Source: Bacteroidota bacterium
Lineage (GTDB): Bacteria > Bacteroidota > JABWAT01
Direction of reading: 5' to 3'
Assembly: GCA_020161835.1 (NCBI GenBank)
Contig: JAIUNL010000010.1
Span: 1 to 64,000 of the forward strand
DNA length: 64,000 nt
Positions 1 to 9,529 of this stretch are shown one piece after another. Position 1 is the stretch's first letter; every line of letters begins with the position of its first letter. Below the pieces are notes generated by a model, which did no database searches, was not told where the DNA came from, and worked only from the letters and a program-made list of their open reading frames with translations. The position numbers and the translations under genes are program-made.

Positions 1-1355
1 AGTGACATTTGCCGCAAAAATAAAGTCCGTGTGAATTTCCCAGAAGGGGTTTTCGAAATCCTGCCATGAAATGCAAGGAAATTTGCGCGCAAAGGCGCAA
101 AGACGCCAGGAAAACGCGGAGCGGAGGGAGAATTATTGGGGTAATGCTGGGGGGGATTGTAATTATTTTTTGGTTAAATGCTGGAGGGAGAATTCGATTA
201 ACGTAGAGACGGGTCTCAGACCCGTCTCCGACAATTCGGGAAAATAAGTTAAACGCCAAGTCGCAAGATTGAATTTCAGGAGTACCCAAAGCGGGGGGAG
301 TATTTTTTTGGGGGAATTCAGGAATTGTGGGATAAAACCCAATTCAATCCTTTTTCAAACCGTGTCTCTCCCCTTTCCGTGTAATCCGTGAGATCCGCGG
401 GAAAGGCATTTCCATTCCGCTGGGGTGAATAACAACCAGAATCCAGTATTTACCTACAAATTGTTTTTATCCTGACCATCATGATCATCCCTGTTAGATG
501 AAGATTACCGACCGGAGGTCGGTGTTACAAAGTTGGGTTTGTGACCGGGCGGTTTTGGTTCCCGGTTTTGTTTTTCTATAAACATATCACCCCGCTGGGG
601 TGAGTAGGGTTATTTTGTTCTTTCCACCGGGCCCCTCGATAATCAGCCTTTGGCTGAACTCGGGGTCCGGGGCTATTCATATTTCACCCCGTTGGGGTAG
701 CAATTTCTGATTTGAATTCCATTAAACATTAATCATATACCATTCACCATTAATTCCTGCATCCTGTCCATCCCTGTTTGAAGGAGATTACCGACCAGAG
801 GTCGGTGTTACATTGACCATTGTCCTTAAAAACGTATTTCCTTTCCGCGTTTTCTGTGTTTTCTGTGGTGGAAAAAGCATTTTCATTTCCGCCCGCACGG
901 GATTGTCATTTCATATTGAGGTTTGTGGCCGGGCGGTTTTATATCGGTGGGTCTTTTTCCCCGGGTTGACACCCGGGGCTACAAACATGTCACCCCTACG
1001 GGGTTGATATTCCCTTTAAATTCTCCCATTAAACATTAACCATTTACCATTGACCATTATTTCCTGCATCCTGTCCATCCTGATCATCCCTGTTTGAAGG
1101 AGATTACCGACCAGAGGTCGGTGTTACATTAACCATTAAAAACTAACCATTCACCATTGATCATTTTCACCCACGTGCATCCCGTCACATTCAAAATGAA
1201 GTGTCCGTTTTTAATTAATCAGTCATTTTCTTATATTTTAAAAAATGTTAAGCTTATTTAGAAATCATACAAATAACTGACCCATTTTACTGCTGGAAGA
1301 ACTGTTCAGGAACCCACCTGGCTGACAATTCAACAAAAGCAAATTCCAACTTTAA
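1..1355. repeat. Gene-free mosaic of dispersed intergenic repeats
   Basis: No convincing gene is visible. The stretch is a patchwork of short repeat families that recur elsewhere in the window. Examples are a GCGCAAAGACGC-type run near 85-135, a GAGACGGG/CCCGTCTC palindrome at 203-229, CACCCC(G)CTGGGGTG-type palindromes at 590-700, and a unit containing CCGACC-AGAGGTCGG that occurs three times (471-531, 753-815, 1061-1130), twice next to runs of ACCATT-like words. About 200 bases before the cytochrome operon (1160-1355) are AT-rich and free of these repeats, so they probably hold its promoter, but I cannot point to a firm -35/-10 pair. Confidence 0.7.
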
Positions 1356-1400
1356 TTGGATTATAACCCCGCTGTTTACACTTCGGTGACAAATAGTGCT

Positions 1401-2291
1401 ATGTTTGCCATTCAGGCTTTTATATATAGATTTATGACATCAAAAACTTACTCAATTATCCTTTGGATTACCGGAATACTGATCTTTTTCTATTTCTTTG
1501 TTCTGGTTTGGCCTTATTTCTCATTGCCGATTCATGAACGGCCGTTTCATCCCGATCATGCCCTCTTAAAACCCGGCGGTGACATCGGGCATAAACTTGG
1601 AACCATCGGTACGGTCATCATTCTGATCGGTGTTACAACCTATAGCCTAAGAAAACGCTGGAAACGTCTCTGGACCGCCGGAAGCATCAGATACTGGATG
1701 AATTTTCACATTTTTTGTTGTGTTGCTGGTCCGGCCCTGATTCTTTTTCATACGGCTTTGAAAATTGGCGGACTGGTTTCCATTTCTTTCTGGTCGATGG
1801 TGGCAGTGGTTCTTTCAGGAATTGTAGGGCGTTTTTTTTACACCCAGATTCCAAGGTCAGTTTCAGGACTTGAACTTTCTGTAAATGATGTCAATCAGCA
1901 ACTGATCACTCTGAAAACTGAATTAACCACCCGGTATGACATTCCAGCTGAATGGGTTGATGAATTTCATTTTCCTGATCCGCCAAAAGTCAGCGGACCC
2001 ATCCGGCTTGCCATCCAACTGGTAACTGACCGGCTCGAATGGCAGCGGTTCAAAAAGAATTGTATTGCAAAACTGGATTCCAGACAGATTTCGCACGCCC
2101 ACAGAACAGAAATTTTATCCATTTTATTCGAACGGGCTCACCTGATCCGGAAAAAATCAAGCATGCACATTTTCCAGCACTGGCTCCATCTCTGGCACGT
2201 TTTTCATTTGCCTTTTGCCCTGATTATGGGTGTTGTTTTGCTTCTTCACATCGGAATTTCAATTTATAGCGGGTATGGGATAGGGTTTTAA
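1401..2291 (+). CDS. Membrane b-type cytochrome-like protein of the conduit operon
   Basis: An integral membrane protein with about five hydrophobic helices. Histidines sit inside or beside them (NFHIF and LFHTA in one helix, WHVFH and LLHIG near the C-terminus), the arrangement expected for a di-heme four-helix bundle. By context it would pass electrons from the quinone pool to the secreted c-type cytochromes encoded downstream; this is inference, as I do not recognise a specific family. The start is uncertain. The open frame reaches a TTG at 1356, an ATG at 1401 has a weak GGTGA upstream, and an ATG at 1434 lies directly before the first membrane helix. It is first in an operon, 2 bases before the TPR gene. 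Confidence 0.7.
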   Translation: MFAIQAFIYRFMTSKTYSIILWITGILIFFYFFVLVWPYFSLPIHERPFHPDHALLKPGGDIGHKLGTIGTVIILIGVTTYSLRKRWKRLWTAGSIRYWMNFHIFCCVAGPALILFHTALKIGGLVSISFWSMVAVVLSGIVGRFFYTQIPRSVSGLELSVNDVNQQLITLKTELTTRYDIPAEWVDEFHFPDPPKVSGPIRLAIQLVTDRLEWQRFKKNCIAKLDSRQISHAHRTEILSILFERAHLIRKKSSMHIFQHWLHLWHVFHLPFALIMGVVLLLHIGISIYSGYGIGF

Positions 2292-2293
2292 AG

Positions 2294-2884
2294 ATGACGA
2301 CAAAAAAATTGGTTCTTTTCGCTGTTGGTGCAATGGCACTCATTATCGGAATTTTGATTATTGCAATTGTTGTAAATAGTCCGGCAGAAAAATTGGACGC
2401 TCACAATCATGACGGGGCTCCGAACGATTCCATTCATGGATTTCAGCATCCACCGATGCCAGATGCCCCGGCAATAGGAGATGTAACCAAACTTGAAGAA
2501 TTCATCCACATCAACCCGAATGACATCCCGCACCTGCAAATGCTGGCTGATCTTTATGCAGAAAAAAACAATCCGAAAAGCCGTGAACTTTTCAGAAAAC
2601 TGATCGGACTAAACCATCAGGTTGCAGATAACTGGGTTGCACTTGGACAAACATTTAACGCTTCAAGCGAAATGGATTCAATCATAACCTGCAACATGAA
2701 GGCTTTGCTTGCTGATGCCTCAAATCCTAAGGCACTTTACAATCTGGGCGCCATTGCTGCAAATTCTGGCGATACAAAAAAAGCACTCGACTACTGGCAC
2801 CGGGTTGACCTGAAACTTGCCGATGCCGAAGTAACTCAACTGGTTACCAACGGACTCAAAATCTTACACGGTGAGAAAAAATGA
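2294..2884 (+). CDS. Membrane-anchored TPR protein (NrfG/CcmH-like)
   Basis: A 196-residue protein with one N-terminal membrane helix (residues 5-27), a His/Asp-rich linker, then helical repeats of TPR type from about residue 65 to 190. TPR proteins of this shape (NrfG, the C-terminal part of CcmH/CcmI) help deliver apocytochrome to the heme lyase, so a role in maturation or assembly of the cytochromes encoded next to it is a reasonable inference. It starts 2 bases after the membrane cytochrome and overlaps the next gene by 4 bases (ATGA), indicating translational coupling. No heme-binding motif is present in the protein itself. Confidence 0.7.
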   Translation: MTTKKLVLFAVGAMALIIGILIIAIVVNSPAEKLDAHNHDGAPNDSIHGFQHPPMPDAPAIGDVTKLEEFIHINPNDIPHLQMLADLYAEKNNPKSRELFRKLIGLNHQVADNWVALGQTFNASSEMDSIITCNMKALLADASNPKALYNLGAIAANSGDTKKALDYWHRVDLKLADAEVTQLVTNGLKILHGEKK

Positions 2885-4620
2885 TTTTTTCCGGAAAAAT
2901 AAAAAACAGACTTTCTGGCTGGATCTTCCTTGCCGGGTTCTGTTTATTTTTTGGAAATGTTGCAACTGCACAGTTACTCTCACCGGGTGAGCTCGGGAAA
3001 GTTCACAAACATCTTGAAGGAATTGAAAACTGCAAGAAATGCCACACCAGTGAAAAGGAAATTGATCCTGCCAAGTGTATGGATTGCCACAAAACCATCG
3101 GGACTGACTGGAAATCGGGCAAGGGTTATCACGGCTGGCTGAAAGTAAACGAAAAGAAAACCTGCGTTGAATGCCATTCAGATCATAATGGATTGAACTT
3201 TGAAATGGTTCGCTGGCTGGAAAAAGACAAAAAACAGCTTGATCACAGCAAAACCGGTTACGAGCTCACTGGCGGGCACAAAAAAATCAGGTGCGAATCC
3301 TGCCATCAGCCTGCCAACCATGATAAAACCCAGTTAAGCGCAGATCAAAGTATTAAATCGCCCAAAACGTGGTTGGCTCTCGATACCAACTGCCTCTCTT
3401 GTCACTTTGATGAACACCGGGGAACGCTGGCAGAAACCTGTGAAGATTGCCACGATACCGAAAACTGGAAAAAAGCACCCAAATTTGATCACGCCAAATC
3501 AAAATATCCGCTGACAGGGAAACACGTTTCAACCGACTGTGCAGAATGCCATAAACCAGTCAAGGATGAAAAAGTCTGGCGTACAAAGACAGATAAAGAC
3601 TATCTTCAGATGGATAAACTGAAGTTCCCTGATTGCCTGAGCTGTCATATCAACCCACACCCACCGGCTATGTCAACCGATTGCGCAAGCTGTCACAATA
3701 CGACCGGCTGGAAAAACACATCCCATCAGGAGGGATTTGACCACGACCCAACCGGATACCCGCTCACCGGAGAACATAAAAAACTGGACTGTGCCGCCTG
3801 CCATTTCACCGACGTTTCAAAAGCAAAAAGTGACGTAACCAAGCTTGTTCTTTCAAACTTCCAGAAGAAAGCAATGGCTTATAAAGCCTGTACTGATTGT
3901 CACGCAGACGGACACAAGAAGCAATTCACCAAAAACGGAATTCTTCAGCCCTGTGAAGACTGTCATACCACAACCGGATTTAAACCGTCTACTTTCACAA
4001 CCGAAAAACACGAAAAAACCCAATTCCCGCTCACTGGCGCCCATGAAGTTACAGCCTGTACGGAATGTCATCATAAAGATGGCAAAGCCGACTGGATTTT
4101 CGTTCCGCTGGATAAAGACTGCCAAAGCTGTCATACCGATTCACATAAAGGTGAAGCCGATAAATTCATGACCATCGGGAAAAATGGAAAACTGGATTGT
4201 GAATCCTGCCACGTTACCGATCAGTGGAAAGTAACAAAATTTGATCACAGCAAAACCAACTTCCCTTTACTTGGCGGACATACTTCAGTTTCCTGTATCG
4301 ATTGCCACAAACGGGAAGGTAAAAAACCGGGCATCATCCGGTTTAAAACTGCAGTAAAAAAAGACTGTGTGTCGTGTCATGAAGATATTCACAGCGGACA
4401 GTTTACTGAAAATGGTACAGTCGATTGTCAGAAATGCCATACCGAGACGAACTGGGTTGCCTCAAAATTTGAACACAACCGTGACAGCCGGTATAAGCTG
4501 GATGGTGCACACAGTGGCGTTCAATGTCAGAGTTGCCACAAAACTGAAATGGTACTGGGCAAAGAACTGGTCAGATTTAAACCGATGGAGGTGACATGCG
4601 AGTCCTGCCACGGAAAATAA
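2881..4620 (+). CDS. Secreted 20-heme c-type cytochrome
   Basis: A 579-residue protein with a signal peptide (cut near residue 30, ATA-Q) and 20 CXXCH heme c attachment motifs by direct count. The sequence recurs in blocks such as FDH-x-KT-xFPL-x-G-x-H followed by CxxCH, typical of cytochrome c3/c7-like multiheme proteins in which the extra histidines act as distal heme ligands. It should sit in the periplasm or be inserted in the outer-membrane barrel encoded by the last gene of the operon. The start overlaps the TPR gene in an ATGA, and its last 25 bases, including the codons of the last CXXCH motif, are shared in another frame with the next cytochrome gene. Confidence 0.9.
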   Translation: MIFSGKIKNRLSGWIFLAGFCLFFGNVATAQLLSPGELGKVHKHLEGIENCKKCHTSEKEIDPAKCMDCHKTIGTDWKSGKGYHGWLKVNEKKTCVECHSDHNGLNFEMVRWLEKDKKQLDHSKTGYELTGGHKKIRCESCHQPANHDKTQLSADQSIKSPKTWLALDTNCLSCHFDEHRGTLAETCEDCHDTENWKKAPKFDHAKSKYPLTGKHVSTDCAECHKPVKDEKVWRTKTDKDYLQMDKLKFPDCLSCHINPHPPAMSTDCASCHNTTGWKNTSHQEGFDHDPTGYPLTGEHKKLDCAACHFTDVSKAKSDVTKLVLSNFQKKAMAYKACTDCHADGHKKQFTKNGILQPCEDCHTTTGFKPSTFTTEKHEKTQFPLTGAHEVTACTECHHKDGKADWIFVPLDKDCQSCHTDSHKGEADKFMTIGKNGKLDCESCHVTDQWKVTKFDHSKTNFPLLGGHTSVSCIDCHKREGKKPGIIRFKTAVKKDCVSCHEDIHSGQFTENGTVDCQKCHTETNWVASKFEHNRDSRYKLDGAHSGVQCQSCHKTEMVLGKELVRFKPMEVTCESCHGK

Positions 4621-7205
4621 TAACGTTCTTAACGCTTTCAATTCTTTCTTCATTCGGATTTAACACTGGTTTTTCTCAACCGGAAACCAATCCGCACGGG
4701 AAACTGACGATTGATTGCCAGTCGTGCCATATTGCTGAATCCTGGACGGTTCTGAAAAGTCCGATGATTTTTGATCACAGTACAGACACCAAATATCCGT
4801 TAACCGGAACCCACAAATCAGTTTCGTGCATGTCCTGTCACCGGTCACTGAATTTCAGCGTTGTCAAATCGGATTGTAAATCGTGTCACGAAGATGTTCA
4901 CCGGGGAACTTTGGGTCAGGATTGTGAACAATGCCACGAAACAATGGTTTGGGGACCGATGACTCCGGGAAAAATTTTATCGATTCACCAAAAAGGCCGG
5001 TTCCCGTTAACTGGTGCACACCCGGCAGCAAACTGTACCGATTGTCACCCGAAATCCTCACAAGGCATGATGTTCAAAGTCAATCACGGACTTGATTGCA
5101 TCTCCTGCCATCAGAATGACTTTAATACTGCTTCAAATCCGGATCACAAGGCACTTGGCTTCCCAACTGATTGTCAGCAGTGCCACAATTCATTTTCCTG
5201 GACACCGGCGAGTTTCGACCATAATAAATTCAACTTTGCCTTAACCGGAGCCCATTCTCTTGCTTCCTGCGGCAGCTGCCATACCGGAAACCGGTACAAA
5301 GGCACACCAACCGACTGTTACTCGTGTCACCAGAAAGAATTTATTGCAACAGTAAATCCGAAACACGATGCGGCCGGATTTTCAACGGATTGCCAGACCT
5401 GCCACTCAACAATAGCCTGGCAGCCCGGCACTTATGATCACAATAAAACCCGTTTCCCGCTGACGGGTGGTCATGCTGCCGTTCCAAGCTGCAACAGTTG
5501 TCACGTCGGTGATAAGTTTGCCGGACTTTCGATGGAATGCAGCTCATGCCACATGAAAGATTTTAACGCAACAACAAACCCTGACCATAAAGTGTTGGGC
5601 TATCCGTTGGATTGCCAGTCATGCCACAGTCCTTTTGCCTGGACGCCATCCTCATTTAACCATTCACTTTACAGTTTTGCTCTTACCGGTGCCCACTCCA
5701 TTACGGATTGCAATTCATGTCACGTCAACAATGTTTTCAAAGGAACGCCGAAAGACTGTTTTTCCTGTCATAAAGATGTTTATCAGACCGCCCAAAATCC
5801 TAACCACGTTTCGGGAAAACTTTCAACCGACTGCCAGACCTGTCATACAACGATAACCTGGAGGCCATCCACCTTTAACCATTCTGCAACACGTTTTCCA
5901 TTAACCGGAGCCCACTCGCTTCCGCTTTGTGAAAGTTGTCACGTTAACGGACAGTTTGCCGGAACCGCTTTTGATTGCTACAGTTGTCATCAGAATGATT
6001 ATAATGCAACGACAAATCCGAAACATACACCGGCAGATTTCCCGTTTAACTGTCAGGTTTGCCACAGTGATGTGGCCTGGAAACCGGCTGTTTTTGATCA
6101 CAATAAAACTGCATTTCCGCTAACCGGTCAGCACATTACTGCCACCTGTGCAAGTTGTCATACGGGTGGTGTTTATGCCGGAACGCCAAAAGAGTGCGTA
6201 TCCTGCCACCTGAAAGATTCTCAGGCTGCATTGAATCCGAAACACACGTCTGCAGCATTTTCCAATGAATGTTCAACCTGCCATACAACCGTTGCATGGA
6301 AACCTGCCCAGTTCAATCACAGTCTGACCAAATTTCCGCTCACCGGTGCACACACAGCCCAATCCTGTGAATCTTGTCATACCGGAGGAAATTACACAAC
6401 TATACCTGCAGCTGACTGTTACAGTTGTCACCAGGCCGATTATACCGGTACATCAAATCCGAAACATACTCCTGCAGCATTTCCGTTTACCTGTGAAACC
6501 TGTCACTCAACAACAACCTGGGCTCCGGCAACTTTCGACCACAGCAAAACCAAATTCCCTCTGACGGGAAAACATGCCGTGACCGAATGCAATGCCTGTC
6601 ATACCGGTGGTGTTTTTACCGGACTACAAACAACCTGCGTGCCCTGTCACCAGGCCGATTATAACAACACCAAAAATCCGAAACACACGCTGCCCGCATT
6701 TGCAATGACCTGTGAAACCTGTCATACGACGACTGGTTGGACTCCGGCTGCTTTCGATCACAATAAAACGGCTTTCCCGCTTACCGGCGGTCACGTTTCT
6801 GTTGATTGTGCAAGTTGCCACATCAACGGACAGTACACCGGACTTGCAACTGATTGTAAGTCTTGCCACACGCCGGATTTCAATAAGGCAGCGAATCACC
6901 TGAGTCAGGGTTACCCAACCACCTGTCTGACCTGTCACACAACAGCAACCTGGAAACCTTCAACCTACAACAACCACAATGGCTGGTTCCCGATTTATTC
7001 AGGAAAACATAAGCCAAGTGTCTGGTTGAATAAATGTGCAACCTGCCACACCGTCGCCACGAACTTCAAGGTTTTTGTTTGTACAGATTGCCATGAACAC
7101 AATAAAAGCAGTATGGATAGCGAACACAGGAACATTTCTGGTTACGTTTGGAATTCTGCCAATTGTTATTCGTGCCATCCGGATGGAAATGATGCTATTT
7201 TTTAG
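4596..7205 (+). CDS. Secreted 34-heme c-type cytochrome with eight triheme repeats
   Basis: An 869-residue protein with a signal peptide (about residues 1-27, ending FSQ) and 34 CXXCH motifs by direct count. From about residue 190 it is built of eight consecutive units of about 73 residues. Each has three CXXCH motifs and the core FDHxKTxFPLTGxH, so 24 hemes lie in a regular array; ten further motifs flank it. Repeated triheme modules are known from the polymeric c7 'nanowire-like' dodecahemes of Geobacter (established family knowledge). Long-range electron transfer is the likely role. The ATG at 4596 follows GGAGG with a short spacer and lies inside the end of the upstream gene; no later start keeps the signal peptide. 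Confidence 0.9.
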   Translation: MRVLPRKIITFLTLSILSSFGFNTGFSQPETNPHGKLTIDCQSCHIAESWTVLKSPMIFDHSTDTKYPLTGTHKSVSCMSCHRSLNFSVVKSDCKSCHEDVHRGTLGQDCEQCHETMVWGPMTPGKILSIHQKGRFPLTGAHPAANCTDCHPKSSQGMMFKVNHGLDCISCHQNDFNTASNPDHKALGFPTDCQQCHNSFSWTPASFDHNKFNFALTGAHSLASCGSCHTGNRYKGTPTDCYSCHQKEFIATVNPKHDAAGFSTDCQTCHSTIAWQPGTYDHNKTRFPLTGGHAAVPSCNSCHVGDKFAGLSMECSSCHMKDFNATTNPDHKVLGYPLDCQSCHSPFAWTPSSFNHSLYSFALTGAHSITDCNSCHVNNVFKGTPKDCFSCHKDVYQTAQNPNHVSGKLSTDCQTCHTTITWRPSTFNHSATRFPLTGAHSLPLCESCHVNGQFAGTAFDCYSCHQNDYNATTNPKHTPADFPFNCQVCHSDVAWKPAVFDHNKTAFPLTGQHITATCASCHTGGVYAGTPKECVSCHLKDSQAALNPKHTSAAFSNECSTCHTTVAWKPAQFNHSLTKFPLTGAHTAQSCESCHTGGNYTTIPAADCYSCHQADYTGTSNPKHTPAAFPFTCETCHSTTTWAPATFDHSKTKFPLTGKHAVTECNACHTGGVFTGLQTTCVPCHQADYNNTKNPKHTLPAFAMTCETCHTTTGWTPAAFDHNKTAFPLTGGHVSVDCASCHINGQYTGLATDCKSCHTPDFNKAANHLSQGYPTTCLTCHTTATWKPSTYNNHNGWFPIYSGKHKPSVWLNKCATCHTVATNFKVFVCTDCHEHNKSSMDSEHRNISGYVWNSANCYSCHPDGNDAIF

Positions 7206-7926
7206 ACTGGTGCTGGCTGCAACCATTTTAATCAGTTTTTCTGCAGGGGCTCAAACAAAAGTGGGCGAATCCATCAGACCTCACAAGGTCCTGACAAAAC
7301 CCTGCGAAACCTGTCACAATCCGGATACCTGGCACAATATCCATTTTGATCACAAAACAACTTCCTTTCCGCTGATAGGACTCCATTCCAAAGTGGATTG
7401 CAAGCAATGTCATAATCTGGTTGATTTTTCTATCGTGGAAAAAACCTGTTCGGGCTGTCATGAAGATATTCACCGTCGTCAATTTGGCGATCAGTGCGAA
7501 ACCTGTCACACACCCGATCACTGGCAAAATGTCCGGGCAGGTGTTGCGCACAGCAAAACCCGCTTTCCTTTACTTGGCAAACACCAGAATCTGGATTGTT
7601 CCAGTTGCCACAGTGCAGGCATGAATACATCAAACTTTATTCATCCGTCAGAAACGTGTTTTTCGTGCCATCAGGCAGATTATACAAATTCTGCGTTGAA
7701 TCATCAGGCTGCAGGATTCAGCGTTCAGTGTGAAACCTGTCATGATACCCAAACCTGGAAAAAAGCCCGGTTTAATCACCCGTCATCTTTCAATATCTAC
7801 TTTGATGAACACATGATGCAATGGGAAACCTGTATGACCTGCCACCCGGTCAGAAACAATTTTAAAGTCAATTATTGCGGAAAATGCCACGATTTCAATT
7901 CATTTTCTGATGCGCATGGAGATTAA
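7183..7926 (+). CDS. Secreted 9-heme c-type cytochrome
   Basis: A protein of about 247 residues with a signal peptide ending SAGAQ and nine CXXCH motifs by direct count, in the same FDHKTxxFPLxGxH context as the two larger cytochromes. The open frame extends further upstream, but that part only shadows the 34-heme gene. The clustered ATGs at 7183, 7189 and 7192 precede the hydrophobic signal core, so the real start is one of them, overlapping the preceding gene by 14-23 bases. The next gene begins 4 bases after its stop. The small size suggests a terminal or docking subunit of the conduit (inference). Confidence 0.85.
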   Translation: MEMMLFFRLVLAATILISFSAGAQTKVGESIRPHKVLTKPCETCHNPDTWHNIHFDHKTTSFPLIGLHSKVDCKQCHNLVDFSIVEKTCSGCHEDIHRRQFGDQCETCHTPDHWQNVRAGVAHSKTRFPLLGKHQNLDCSSCHSAGMNTSNFIHPSETCFSCHQADYTNSALNHQAAGFSVQCETCHDTQTWKKARFNHPSSFNIYFDEHMMQWETCMTCHPVRNNFKVNYCGKCHDFNSFSDAHGD

Positions 7927-7930
7927 CCGG

Positions 7931-9529
7931 ATGACAAAGTTTTTGTCTGTTTTTTTGTTTTTATGGATGGGTTTTGGACTTTCTGTATCAGCACAGGATG
8001 CGCCCAAAATTCAATATATTTCAGCTGACCACGTTTATCTGAATATCGGAATGGATCAGGGCGTTCATGTTGGTGATACGCTGCGGTTGAACGAAACTGA
8101 CTTTCTCGTCGTGGTTTCAGTATCCTCTTCACGGGCTGCAACCCAGGCAAACCGTCCGTTGCCCGAAACTTTCACCAATATGCCGGTTCCTGCACCTTAC
8201 CTGGCAAAACTGGAACTCAGATTAAATCCACCAAAAGAAGAAAAAAAGGCAGTTGAAGGCGGATTTCAGCAGGATAAATGGAAAACGGGAAATCAGGAAA
8301 CCAAAAAGAAAACCGAACCTTTTGTGCGTGGACTTTTCCAGGTTCAGCAGATTCATCAGTCGTTCACCGTTGCCGGTAAAACCTATTCTTACAATCAGCC
8401 GGGCTATACGCTTTACCTCACAATTCCTAAATTGTTCAACGATAACTGGGGTTTCAAAATCCGGTACCGGGCACTTTATACCAATCTGCCATATGGTCGT
8501 GATTACGACAAAAACAAATCTTTCCTCAGCAGTTTCGACAACCGGATTTATGAAGTTTCTACTTACTTTTCTTCAGGTGAGGATGGTACTTATTTTCAGG
8601 CCGGACGGTTTTCTGCCAGAACCTTATGGTCTGCCGGCATCATCGACGGTGCCTTGTATGAAGTTCCGGTTCTGAAAACCTGGCAGGTTGGTGTGTTAGG
8701 CGGAACGTCGCCTGATTACCGGGAAATGGCATTTCAATCCCGGAACCCCAAATATGGATTTTATGCCCAGCACAAAACCGGAGACAATCAGACAGAATCC
8801 GTGGGTTGGATTGGCGAATACCAGAACGGAACCTTGTCACGGGAATTTATCAGTCATGACGTTTCCTGGTACAGCGATTCCTGGTCGTGGTCACAATCGG
8901 GTGATCTCGATATCAACCGGGGCTGGAAAGGAAAACGGGATAACGCCGTTGTCCTCTCCAATCTTTACGTTTATGGCAGATACCGGCCGTTCGACTGGCT
9001 TCAGCCTTATGCATCAGCCAACATCCGCCGGCCAATCTGGACAGCAGATGTGCGTTCGGTAGCTGACACTTTATTCGACCGGAAATACCAGCAAAGTGTG
9101 AATCTGGGTGTACGTTCTGATTTTAAATCTGGTTTATATACCGACGGATCAGTTGGTTACCGTCACCGGAACGGCGATCCGTTCGGAACACTTTACCTTG
9201 GGTTCCAGACCGGACTTAGGAACGTGCTGCAATCGGGCTGGAGTGCTAACAGCAATACATCAGGTTATTTCAATGAAGTTTATGGCGGATGGACTCAAAC
9301 GTTTTCAGTTGCCGGCATGCTGCCTTATGAGTTCAATTCGTACTCTTCAGTCACCATTCAGGGCTATACACTCGGCGGAGAAAGTTCACCCCAAATGGAT
9401 TATCTTTTTTCAGAAAGTTTGTCACGGCAGGTTCTCGACCGAATTTACCTCACCGGTTCTGCTGAATGGGGCACCGGGAAAACATTGGATTTATTCCGGT
9501 TTTTCTTTTCAGGAAGCTACAGATTCTAA
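7931..9529 (+). CDS. Outer-membrane beta-barrel of the porin-cytochrome conduit
   Basis: About 532 residues: signal peptide (cut after VSAQ near residue 22), a small N-terminal domain (about residues 25-95, containing DQGVHVGDTL), a Lys/Glu-rich linker, then a long aromatic-rich part of alternating polarity that ends in SYRF. The terminal phenylalanine is the usual signature of a beta-barrel recognised by the BAM complex. Next to three multiheme cytochromes it occupies the place of MtrB/PioB-type porins that sheathe a cytochrome through the outer membrane; this role is inference from context. The ATG at 7931 is chosen over 7910 and 7916 because GGAG lies 9 bases upstream and the signal peptide follows directly. 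Confidence 0.75.
   Translation: MTKFLSVFLFLWMGFGLSVSAQDAPKIQYISADHVYLNIGMDQGVHVGDTLRLNETDFLVVVSVSSSRAATQANRPLPETFTNMPVPAPYLAKLELRLNPPKEEKKAVEGGFQQDKWKTGNQETKKKTEPFVRGLFQVQQIHQSFTVAGKTYSYNQPGYTLYLTIPKLFNDNWGFKIRYRALYTNLPYGRDYDKNKSFLSSFDNRIYEVSTYFSSGEDGTYFQAGRFSARTLWSAGIIDGALYEVPVLKTWQVGVLGGTSPDYREMAFQSRNPKYGFYAQHKTGDNQTESVGWIGEYQNGTLSREFISHDVSWYSDSWSWSQSGDLDINRGWKGKRDNAVVLSNLYVYGRYRPFDWLQPYASANIRRPIWTADVRSVADTLFDRKYQQSVNLGVRSDFKSGLYTDGSVGYRHRNGDPFGTLYLGFQTGLRNVLQSGWSANSNTSGYFNEVYGGWTQTFSVAGMLPYEFNSYSSVTIQGYTLGGESSPQMDYLFSESLSRQVLDRIYLTGSAEWGTGKTLDLFRFFFSGSYRF

Noticed and set aside
813..1007. Open frame of 64 codons in the 5' gap
   Set aside because: It is made of dispersed repeat units (GGGTTGACACCCGGGGCTACA-like), with no ribosome-binding site and no protein motif.
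2930..7633. Many alternative frames within the cytochrome genes
   Set aside because: They overlap strongly supported multiheme cytochromes and lack CXXCH or any other motif; they result from Cys/His-rich repetitive coding.
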